A DNA stretch of 13,575 nt from an uncultured Acidobacteriota bacterium (GTDB lineage: Bacteria > Acidobacteriota > Vicinamibacteria > Vicinamibacterales > UBA8438), in the NCBI GenBank assembly GCA_937888665.1, contig CALBET010000342.1, positions 1-13,575 of the forward strand, read 5' to 3'. Numbering within the stretch: position 1 is the stretch's first letter; each line of letters starts with the position of its first letter. The notes under the pieces are model-generated. The model saw only the letters and a list, made by a program, of their open reading frames with translations, was not told the origin of the DNA and did not search any database. This document shows, in pieces, positions 7,708-13,575 of the stretch. The translations under genes were made by a program, and so were the position numbers.

Positions 7708-8166
7708 GCCGTCGGCGAGACCCTTCGACTCGCAGGTGTTGCCCATGCCTGCCGACGAGCCACCGCGCATCCGGCACATGGACCGGAGTCGGCCTCACAT
7801 CCCTTGACCGACCATACCCGGCTCGGACCTGAGGACCCGATCAGGAATAACTTGACCATTCTGACCGCCGATGCGCTCCGCCAGGCTGCGTTGTTCGGCG
7901 CTTGACGGCCCAATCCTTCTGCGGCGCGAGGCGAGTGCGCGCCCCGTTCGCGCCCCCGCGCATGTCGGTGCCGCGGAACGTTGCCGCCGACGCCCAGGCG
8001 GTCGCGACCAGTTGGGAAATTGACAGTCCCCGAAGGGTCAGCCAAGAGGGTCGATGGAGGCGTTGTCGGGCACCATTTGACCAAAGCGTGTTTTTCAGCG
8101 CGACAGACGGGGATTCGAGGTGCGCTGCGTCGTGTGCATTTGATCCGGCTCGGGGGCATGTACTGT
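7708..8166. other. Gene-poor stretch with no supported gene
   Basis: The 459 nt downstream of the DUF5924-like gene contain open frames on both strands, but none has family-like sequence or a good ribosome site. An inverted repeat CGTCGGC/GCCGACG (7710-7716 with 7751-7757) lies just after the stop codon but has no T-run. A TTGACA hexamer at 8020-8025 has no matching -10 box. I see no tRNA, terminator or transposase remnant that stands up. Given the kinase relic nearby, this may be decayed sequence. Confidence 0.5.
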
Positions 8167-8174
8167 GAGGGGAG
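8167..8174 (+). promoter_or_regulatory. Strong Shine-Dalgarno before a micro-ORF
   Basis: GAGGGGAG is an extended match to the anti-Shine-Dalgarno and lies 4 nt before the ATG at 8179. It is among the best ribosome sites in the window, which is why the tiny frame after it is worth reporting. Confidence 0.5.
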
Positions 8175-8178
8175 TAAC

Positions 8179-8202
8179 ATGGGCTACTACGCAGTTCTGT
8201 AG
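8179..8202 (+). CDS. Possible 7-codon leader peptide
   Basis: ATG followed by six codons and TAG encodes MGYYAVL. It starts 4 nt after a strong GAGGGGAG site and ends 121 nt before the coiled-coil gene on the same strand. The end of the frame overlaps a short inverted repeat (ACTAC ... GTAGT) around the stop codon. It could be an upstream leader peptide that couples ribosome position to expression of the downstream gene. It could also be chance, since it is very short and no amino-acid run typical of attenuators is present apart from two adjacent tyrosines. Confidence 0.3.
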   Translation: MGYYAVL

Positions 8203-8288
8203 TCGGTGTCTGGTGTGAGGATGTGTGTGGGCCGACATCCCGATTCCTTGCCAAGCGGCGACGGAGCACATCGGTTCAGAGCGAAATC

Positions 8289-8312
8289 GACCGCGCCTCA
8301 GGTGCGGCGGTC
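8289..8312 (+). promoter_or_regulatory. Hairpin directly upstream of the coiled-coil gene's ribosome site
   Basis: GACCGC (8289-8294) pairs with GCGGTC (8307-8312). An inner GCC/GGT stem (8295-8297 with 8301-8303) closes a TCA loop; alternatively CCGCGCC pairs with GGTGCGG through one G-T wobble. The stem ends exactly where the Shine-Dalgarno AGGGG begins (8313), so it may modulate ribosome access. Its function is inferred. Confidence 0.4.
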
Positions 8313-8317
8313 AGGGG
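8313..8317 (+). promoter_or_regulatory. Shine-Dalgarno of the coiled-coil gene
   Basis: AGGGG lies 6 nt before the ATG at 8324, with an A-rich spacer (TAAAAA). It decides the start of the 73-residue frame. Confidence 0.7.
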
Positions 8318-8323
8318 TAAAAA

Positions 8324-8545
8324 ATGGGTGAAGCGATCGACGAGATCGGGCGGCAAGTCGCGGCGACTCAAGCCGAGCTCGACTCAACGCTCAAGGAACG
8401 AGCAGCAGGGGAGCGGGCGATTGCCGAAGCCGACAGCACCTTGGTCGAGCGGAGGCAAGCGCTTCAAACCGTGCTCAGTCGCGAGGGCGTTCTCCGGGGG
8501 GCGCTCAACGACCTCAAGAAGGCCCTCGAGGCGTTGAAGCGTTGA
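8324..8545 (+). CDS. Small coiled-coil protein of unknown function
   Basis: A 73-residue, highly charged, all-helical protein without signal peptide or membrane segment. From about residue 5 to the end it shows continuous heptad character: hydrophobic positions in IDEIGRQV, the ALQTVL stretch, LRGALNDL and LKKALEALKR. It has no Pro, Cys or Trp, so a dimeric coiled coil is likely. A good Shine-Dalgarno (8313-8317) and an A-rich spacer support translation. It is convergent with the kinase relic on the other strand, whose recognisable sequence ends about 25 nt beyond this stop codon. An out-of-phase minus-strand frame covers part of the gene but is a shadow. I do not recognise a family. The strong ribosome site, charge distribution and clean heptads argue for a real gene. 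Confidence 0.65.
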   Translation: MGEAIDEIGRQVAATQAELDSTLKERAAGERAIAEADSTLVERRQALQTVLSREGVLRGALNDLKKALEALKR

Positions 8546-8569
8546 ACGCCGTTGGGTGTGCATGAATCG

Positions 8570-9177
8570 TAAGGTCAGGGGCGTAGAGCGCCCGTCGGCC
8601 GTTTCCACGATCCCGATATCGCGCGCACCGTTCGCATCCGAGACGGTAACGGCGATGCGCAGCCCATCAGGCGAGAGCCGCGGGGTCAGATAGGCTCGGC
8701 GTGTCCCGGTCACGGAACGGGCCTCACCCTGGCGGTCGACCCACACGAGCGTACGCTCATCGCTCGGAACGGAAGGCACGTAGACCAGACTGCCGTCGTT
8801 CGACACGCTGTACTGCGCCGCCCCGAGCGCCCCAACCTGAACATCCTCGAGAACCGTCACCGGCGAGCCAGTCACCTCTCAAGAAGCGAGGTCGAATGGC
8901 GCGGCCAGCAGCCGTCCCGCGGCGGGCGAACAGGCGATGGCCCGTCGAGACATACCGTGGCGCCGTGCCACCGTGGACGACGACCTGACTCTCCCCGCTC
9001 TCGAGCGAGAGAGCCCTGCGCCACCCGCTGAAACCGGGCGACCCGATCCGGGTCGTTGGCGAAGGCGTCAGGCAGCATCGTCAGCGCGACCTGGCGGTTG
9101 AGCTGGTTGTCGGTGGCCTGCCAGACCTGCCCCATCCCGCCCTCGCCGATGAGGGCGGTCACGTCGCGGAGCCGCAA
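8570..9177 (-). pseudogene. Relic of a Ser/Thr protein kinase with C-terminal TolB/WD40-like propeller
   Basis: Two pieces of a once much larger gene remain. The 5' piece (about 9040-9177) matches the start of a Pkn-type kinase domain: the glycine-rich loop IGEGGMGQVW, then QVALTMLPDAF and RVARFQR. The VAxK lysine that binds ATP is a threonine here (codon ACG at 9081-9079, one base from AAG). Directly after it the sequence jumps to the propeller part. In another frame, VVVHGGTAPRYVSTGH and FARRGT (about 8910-8985) are readable, then LLAAPFDLAS after a shift, and after a further shift MTGSPVTVLEDV (from 8875), LVWVDRQGE, YLTPRLSPDG and RDIGIVETADG. Homology stops near 8570. Most of the kinase domain, the membrane helix and the rest of the propeller are missing. 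Full-length relatives regulate by phosphorylation at the membrane; this copy cannot. It lies 28 nt downstream of the molybdenum hydroxylase gene. Confidence 0.88.
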
Positions 9178-9205
9178 AGCATCAGGACCCGATCACTCCT
9201 CAGCG

Positions 9206-11611
9206 CTATCTCAAGCCGGACAGCGCTGCGCTCACGCGCTCCGGTGTAAACGGCACCTCACGGAGGCGCACGCCGGTGGCATCGAAAATGGCGTTGCCGA
9301 CGGCCGCCGCGACGAGAGTGATGGCCGTTTCGCCGGCCCCCATGGCTTCGGCGTCAGGACGATTGATGAGAACGGTCTCGATCACGGGTATCTCAGAACC
9401 GACAGCGTACCGTGGATGGTCCCAAGCGGGCAGAAAGAGGCTCTTGTACATCGCCCAGTCCACTGAGGTGACCTTCTCGCTGTCCCACTTGACCTCCTCG
9501 CCGACGGCACGGCTCAGGCCCTGAAGCACGCCGCCCTCTACCTGGTTCTTCACTCCGTCGGGGCTGGAGATCGGCCCTACATCCAGGGCGACGACGAATC
9601 GCTTGACGGTGAGATCGCCGGTGCCCTGGTCGACATCCACCTCCGCGACAAGCGCGACATAACCATTGTTGCCTTCATACAGGACGCAGGCGATGCCACG
9701 TCCAGTGACCACGCCAGTGCGAGGATTCTCGGTCCGCGGCGATGGCCGCGTCTCCCAGTTGGCGGCCCTGGCGGCCTCGGTGACGACCTCCCTCAGGCGG
9801 GTGTCCGCGAGATGGCGTAGGCGATACTCGACCGGGTCCGCCCTCATTGACGCTGCGACCTCGTCCATGAACGACTCATGGGCAAATGTGTTCTGCAGGC
9901 GCCTGGGTGAGCGGAGCGGACCGGTGAAAAACGGCGACGGGACGTCGTGCTGCAAGACTCGCTGGCCGGCGACGTTCCCGGTGCCTCCTGCCGTTTGCCC
10001 CACGCGTCCGGTCACATAGGACGGCGCCGCATTACCACGATTACCGAACCGCGTCGGCTCCGGGGCCTGGGCCCGCGGCACCAACGGCGCCGGCTGGAAA
10101 CCGACCAGCGCGCCGGTCACCACGTTGCCGGGCGCATCTTCTCCGGGCCGGCCGCCGAGCGTTGCACTCCAGGATTCCACATCCCACACGATGATGTTGC
10201 CGCTGCCATCGACTCCCGCACGTTGATCGATGACGTACGGCAAGCCATAGTTCTCGCCCCATGCCATCTCGTCCTCGCGCGAGAGTTGCACACGCACTGG
10301 TCGGCCAACCGCCTGTGACATCAGCGCGGCATCGTACGACACGGTATCGGCGCCGTTGATGCCGTAGCACCCCGATCCGCGCACGAAGATGACGCGAACG
10401 TCTTCTGGCCTCAGGCCCAGCACCATCGCTGTCGTGTTGCGCAGCGGATAGACGGCCTGGGTCGCCGACCAGATGGTCGCGGTGTTGCCGCGCACGTCCG
10501 CGACGGCACACGAGCTTCCGATCGATCCGTGCATTTGATAGGGGTACAGGTAGGTCGATTCCAGAACGCGTGCCGCCCGCGACAGCTTCGCGTCGACATC
10601 GTCAGAGTTGACGATATAGGTGGACCGTCTCGACGGGTGATTTCGAAGATGGTCATAGAAATCGCGCTGGCTCGGCAGACCGGTCCCCGGTGACCACGTG
10701 ACCCGCAGGCGGCTGGCGGCCTGAATGGCCTGCCAGGGTCTTTCGGCGACGATGCCCACGAAGTCATTCTTGACGACAACCTTCAGCACGCCGGGTAGCC
10801 CGCTGAGGGAACGCTCGTCCACACTGACCAGCGTGGCTCCGACCACGGGAGGCCTCACGACGCGCCCATGCACCATCTCGGGAACGCGGACGTTGTCCAC
10901 AAACTCGAAGCGACCCCTCACCAGGTCCGGAAGATCGATGCGAGGCACCGATGTGCCGAGAACGGTCCACGAGCTCGGGGACTTTCGCCTGGCCTCGCGC
11001 TTCAGCGTCATGCTGAAGCGCCCTCCTCCAACGAGCTCACCGTAGGTTACCCGCTGGCGCGCATCGCCGCGTAGGGTGATGACGCCATCGGCCGCCGTCA
11101 CCTGGTCGATGAGTACGCCGAGTCTCGTGGCCGCCATTTCGAACAGCGCTTCGCGCGCCGTGGCACCGGCAAGCGCCAGGTTGTCATGGTTGAAGTTGAC
11201 GGGATGTGCCTGGCTGCCAGACGAGGTGCCCTGGTCCGGGGTGATGGCGGTGTCGCATTGCACGAGCGTGATGCGACCGATCGATACCGACAGTTCTTCG
11301 GCGACCAACTGTGTCTGGACGGTCGACATGCCCTGACCGAATTCGGCGCGGCCGGTGTACACCGTGACGTCGCCGCTGGCGTCGATGCTGATCCAGGCAT
11401 CGAGGGTCTGTGGCGTGTTGCCGCCCTGGGCTGATAGCACTCCGGGGGCGACACCGAACCGATCCGCCATCTCTGCCGCGGTGAAGGCCACAATCAGCAC
11501 ACCTGAGCCCTGCAGAAACCGCCGCCGCGACAAGCCCGCCCGGTGAAGGCGGCTGAGGGCGTCTGGCGTCATGCGCGATTCGACGGTGAACGCGGTGTTG
11601 CCCTCGCCCAT
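9206..11611 (-). CDS. Xanthine dehydrogenase family molybdopterin subunit, IorB-like, Tat-exported
   Basis: An 801-residue large subunit of a molybdenum hydroxylase. A twin-arginine signal (LSRRRFLQG, residues 27-35, then a hydrophobic stretch to about 45) marks export. The first molybdopterin-binding region follows, with the motif VYTGRAEFGQGMSTVQTQ (84-101; GQGM at 92-95). The central region has YPYQMHGSIGSS and RGSGCYGINGAD, where relatives have glycine-rich cofactor loops. The C-terminal MGAGE motif (757-761) holds the likely catalytic glutamate E761, followed by AVGNAIFDATGVRLREVP. These features fit isoquinoline 1-oxidoreductase beta-type enzymes, which hydroxylate N-heterocycles or oxidise aldehydes in the periplasm; the substrate cannot be read from sequence. 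The start ATG 11609-11611 shares one base with the stop of the [2Fe-2S] subunit (TGATG); the frame upstream of it is a shadow of that gene. Length is slightly above the usual for the family. Confidence 0.93.
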   Translation of the reverse strand: MGEGNTAFTVESRMTPDALSRLHRAGLSRRRFLQGSGVLIVAFTAAEMADRFGVAPGVLSAQGGNTPQTLDAWISIDASGDVTVYTGRAEFGQGMSTVQTQLVAEELSVSIGRITLVQCDTAITPDQGTSSGSQAHPVNFNHDNLALAGATAREALFEMAATRLGVLIDQVTAADGVITLRGDARQRVTYGELVGGGRFSMTLKREARRKSPSSWTVLGTSVPRIDLPDLVRGRFEFVDNVRVPEMVHGRVVRPPVVGATLVSVDERSLSGLPGVLKVVVKNDFVGIVAERPWQAIQAASRLRVTWSPGTGLPSQRDFYDHLRNHPSRRSTYIVNSDDVDAKLSRAARVLESTYLYPYQMHGSIGSSCAVADVRGNTATIWSATQAVYPLRNTTAMVLGLRPEDVRVIFVRGSGCYGINGADTVSYDAALMSQAVGRPVRVQLSREDEMAWGENYGLPYVIDQRAGVDGSGNIIVWDVESWSATLGGRPGEDAPGNVVTGALVGFQPAPLVPRAQAPEPTRFGNRGNAAPSYVTGRVGQTAGGTGNVAGQRVLQHDVPSPFFTGPLRSPRRLQNTFAHESFMDEVAASMRADPVEYRLRHLADTRLREVVTEAARAANWETRPSPRTENPRTGVVTGRGIACVLYEGNNGYVALVAEVDVDQGTGDLTVKRFVVALDVGPISSPDGVKNQVEGGVLQGLSRAVGEEVKWDSEKVTSVDWAMYKSLFLPAWDHPRYAVGSEIPVIETVLINRPDAEAMGAGETAITLVAAAVGNAIFDATGVRLREVPFTPERVSAALSGLR

Positions 11612-12075
11612 CAGACCCTCTCCTGTGCATACCGTTTGATGGCTCGGAGCATGCGGGTCTGCGTGAAGCATCGGCACAACACGTTCCTCAGGGCTCGTTG
11701 TATCTCCGAGTCGGTCGCCCCGGGATTCTGGTCGATCAGGGCCTTGGCGGTCAGCATCACGCCACTCAGGCAGAAACCGCACTGTGCGGCCTGCTCGTCG
11801 ATGAACGCCCTCTGAAGGGGGTGCAACGCCTGTGGCGTCCCCAGTCCCTCGAGCGTCGTGATCGTCGCGCCCTCGACCATGCTGACGGCTGTGACGCACG
11901 TCCGCTCGGCTCGGCCGTTCACAATGGCGGTGCAGGCGCCGCACTGACCCAGGCCACAGCCGAATTTCGGTCCGCGTAAGCCGAGATCGTCGCTCAGCAC
12001 GTAGAGCAGCGGCGTGGTGGGGTCCACGTCCACGGTGTGTATCTGACCGTTCACGGTCAAGGTGATGTCACTCAT
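11611..12075 (-). CDS. [2Fe-2S] subunit of molybdenum hydroxylase, IorA/CoxS-like
   Basis: A 154-residue electron-transfer subunit. The N-terminal plant-type ferredoxin domain carries the first cluster on C40, C45, C48 (CGLGQCGAC) and C60. The C-terminal helical [2Fe-2S]-binding domain carries the second on C99, C102 (CGFC) and C134, C136 (CRC). All eight ligands are present. The loop after CGFC reads LSGV where most relatives have a TPG-type sequence, a small variation. There is no signal peptide, so in this enzyme class the subunit is expected to be carried across the membrane with the Tat-signal large subunit encoded directly downstream (1-nt overlap). Electrons flow from the molybdenum centre through these clusters to an acceptor. 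No FAD subunit or cytochrome c gene is adjacent, so the acceptor is unknown. Start is ATG 12075 with an AAAGGTG site 7 nt upstream. Confidence 0.95.
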   Translation of the reverse strand: MSDITLTVNGQIHTVDVDPTTPLLYVLSDDLGLRGPKFGCGLGQCGACTAIVNGRAERTCVTAVSMVEGATITTLEGLGTPQALHPLQRAFIDEQAAQCGFCLSGVMLTAKALIDQNPGATDSEIQRALRNVLCRCFTQTRMLRAIKRYAQERV

Positions 12076-12082
12076 CGCGATG

Positions 12083-12089
12083 CACCTTT
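12083..12089 (-). promoter_or_regulatory. Shine-Dalgarno of the [2Fe-2S] subunit gene
   Basis: AAAGGTG on the minus strand lies 7 nt before the ATG at 12075 and fixes this start. The remaining intergenic sequence to 12197 should contain the operon promoter, but I could not identify a clear one. Confidence 0.65.
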
Positions 12090-12197
12090 CTGGCGTCGAC
12101 AGGTTGGAAGAGAGAGGTCCACCTGCTGGTCGAAATACCCCCGCTCGTCAAAACGTCACGCGCGCCGCCTGAAGGCGGGTCTTGACATGTAGGGGCG

Positions 12198-12401
12198 TCA
12201 CAACCGTCTTCCGGGCGCCGTGTCGGTCTGTGGCGTGCCCGACCGGGTCGCCCGGAAGTCCTCTGCGAGGTCACGCGCTTGGGTCGCGACCTGGTCCTTC
12301 ACGGCCATGGGAGTCACACCCACCCCGGCGGCCCACCTCCCATGGTACGTGAGGGTCTTTTCCGCCTGCTCGTGCTTGGTGAGCGATTCCGCTTCAGACA
12401 T
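12198..12401 (-). CDS. Small hypothetical protein (67 aa)
   Basis: A 67-residue soluble protein beginning MSEAESLTKHEQAEKTL and ending RRL. It has charged helical ends and a central segment with YHGRWAAGVGVTPMAVKDQ. There is no signal peptide, cysteine cluster or membrane helix. The frame is open upstream to 12689, but that part is a shadow of the neighbouring gene. The ATG at 12401 lies in the 31-nt gap after that gene's stop, with a weak purine-rich AAAGAG upstream. It may be co-transcribed with the frameshifted gene upstream. I do not recognise a family. The ORF is short, so the call rests on position, a sensible protein composition and the start site. Confidence 0.5.
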   Translation of the reverse strand: MSEAESLTKHEQAEKTLTYHGRWAAGVGVTPMAVKDQVATQARDLAEDFRATRSGTPQTDTAPGRRL

Positions 12402-12432
12402 GCTGCCGCTCTTTGTCGTGCGGACGTTGATA

Positions 12433-13575
12433 TCACGATTTCGAGGGTGTATCGAAAATCCGCCCGGCGAGCACGTAGGGCGCGAGGCGCTCGATGATCC
12501 CGCCTTCGGGGACGATCTCGGGAAGGATCGTGCTCGCTTCGAGGACGGCGTCCAGCCCCCGCCGGAGCATCGGCGGCGCGGTGACGGGCGTTCCCACCGG
12601 GGCCTCCCCCCGGCGCAGCGCGGTGGCCAGACGAAGCGCATGGACATCGGCCGCGCCCGGTAGGAGGTGTTCGAGGTTCTGGACCACATGGTCCAACAGT
12701 GCCCAATCGGGCGCGCTCTCGAGCAGCATGAGGTGAGCGCCGATGAGGCCGAGCATCGGGTTGTCGAACTTCCCGTAGAGCATCATCTGACGCTCGCTCT
12801 CGGGCAGCAGGTCCGTGCCGCTGCGCAGCCCGGAGAGGCCCGCATCGATCACCTGCGCCAACCGGTCGTCGGGGTGAAAGCCGTGCCCCAGATGAGTGAT
12901 CAGCAGGCTCGCCCGTTCCAGCACGGCTCTTTGCTCGCACGGAACGAAGAGTTGCGTCTCCCAGCCAGGGTAGACACTCAGCGCCATCTCCCGCGCCTCC
13001 AGGCCCCGCAGCATCCAGGATGTAGCTTCCGGGGGCGGCCGGCGCCGAAAGCGCCATCCAGCCGTGCACGGGGTCCTGATCGACGATGTCGGACGAGAAG
13101 TCCGAGACGAGCTCGCCCTCCGCCGTGCGGAGGAAGAGCGACTCGGCGAGGTCGTGGCCGCCATGTCCGCCCTCCCTGACCGCGCGCACGAAGACGAACA
13201 GCCGGCCCGCCGGACTGCCGCGGCCGAGCGGCGCGGCGTTCTGTCCCGTGTTGCGTTTGCTCGTCGCCGCCGCCGTGTACGAGTAGTACTCGTGCGCGTC
13301 GACGGTATCGAAGGCGGGCAGCGCGGACGGACGCAGCGGCTCGAGCCATGCGTGGCGGGACTCACGGGTGTGGCGCACGACCTCCTCCTGCATGACGCCT
13401 CCGCGGTCCATGCGCACGGTGTAGAGGCCCCTCGGCAGCTTCGCGCGGATGGGCGGCAGGTCCATCTGCGTCTGGGCGCCGACCCGCGTCTCGGCGACGG
13501 CGCCGCCACAATCCGGCCAGGCTCGCGGCAGGGGCGCGTCGTACCGCTCATCGACCCGCATCGGGGTCGCTCGAC
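12433..13575 (-). pseudogene. Conserved hypothetical protein, interrupted by a one-base frameshift and cut by the window edge
   Basis: Two adjoining frames together give one plausible protein. The N-terminal part (13575 to about 13013) reads as a beta-rich region: LPRGLYTVRMDRGGVMQEE, then AFDTVDAHEYYSYTAAATS, LFVFVRAV, VHGWMALSAPAAPGSYIL. The C-terminal part (about 13014 to 12433, shifted by one base) continues with MLRGLEAREMALSVYPGWE, ERASLLITHLG, AQVIDAGLSGLRSG, and a helical domain with YGKFDNPMLGLIGAHLMLLE and DHVVQNLEHLLPG. The switch falls at 13013-13016: removing one G there (minus strand) would join TACATCCTG to ATGCTGCGG in phase. No stop separates the upstream frame from the window end, so the 5' end probably lies outside. 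I recognise the KFDNPMLGL-GAHL type motif as conserved among hypothetical proteins but cannot name a function. It may be a true pseudogene or a sequencing/assembly error. Confidence 0.75.

Noticed and set aside
7870..7910. Faint resemblance to an integron attC site (GTTGTTCGGCGC)
   Set aside because: The paired R-site consensus sequences are not present and no integrase or cassette is nearby.
7895..7965. A minus-strand peptide reading similar to those seen when tRNA genes are mistranslated (NGARTR-type)
   Set aside because: The DNA lacks a proper T-loop and cannot be folded by eye into a cloverleaf.
8579..8594. GGGCG-TAGAG-CGCCC hairpin after the coiled-coil gene as a terminator
   Set aside because: It has only five pairs, no T-run, and lies inside recognisable sequence of the kinase relic, so its origin is coding.
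11612..11944. Upstream in-frame extension of the molybdopterin subunit
   Set aside because: It is a shadow of the [2Fe-2S] subunit gene. The Tat signal and the TGATG overlap fix the start at 11611.
12165..12178. CCGCC-TGAA-GGCGG hairpin downstream of the 67-aa gene as an intrinsic terminator
   Set aside because: The stem is short and no T-run follows directly on the minus strand (only TTTT about 10 nt later). It is too weak to call.

Overview
The window is GC-rich bacterial DNA, probably from an Acidobacteriota-type organism (class Vicinamibacteria or similar). The taxonomic hint is a decayed Ser/Thr kinase fused to TolB/WD40-like repeats, a family greatly expanded in that phylum, together with a MoxR/von Willebrand A (VWA) cluster and a Tat-exported xanthine-dehydrogenase-family enzyme. 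Assignment is by family content only and is an inference. Most genes lie on the minus strand.

Region 1 (126-6425, minus strand, transcribed right to left) is a MoxR/VWA operon. Its order is a MoxR AAA+ ATPase, a DUF58 protein, a signal-peptide plus single-TM protein in the BatD position, a membrane VWA protein, a membrane-anchored TPR-like protein (BatC-like), and a second membrane VWA protein. The first four genes overlap (4, 4 and 22 nt) and the fifth follows after 10 nt. The sixth gene is then separated by 278 nt almost filled by a 116-bp tandem repeat (2.3 copies) rich in hairpins, which runs to within 3-4 nt of the flanking start and stop codons. By analogy to Bat/MoxR systems this would be an ATPase-driven, membrane-associated complex acting on the cell envelope or a periplasmic client, but the client is unknown.

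Region 2 (6426-8545) holds a 247-nt divergent intergenic region and a plus-strand membrane protein with DUF5924-like and DUF2914-like parts. About 600 nt without a convincing gene follow. That stretch ends in a possible leader: a 7-codon micro-ORF with a very good Shine-Dalgarno, then a hairpin directly before the Shine-Dalgarno of a 73-aa coiled-coil gene.

Region 3 (8570-9177, minus) is a relic of the kinase/TolB-like gene. It keeps the start of the kinase domain (catalytic lysine replaced by threonine) and part of the beta-propeller, with a large internal deletion, at least two frameshifts and a lost 3' end.

Region 4 (9206-12075, minus) encodes a two-subunit molybdenum hydroxylase of the isoquinoline 1-oxidoreductase type: a [2Fe-2S] subunit followed by a Tat-signal molybdopterin subunit, with a 1-nt overlap.

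Region 5 (12198-13575, minus) has a small 67-aa protein of unknown function. Upstream of it is a larger conserved hypothetical gene, cut by the window edge and carrying a clear one-base frameshift near 13013-13016.
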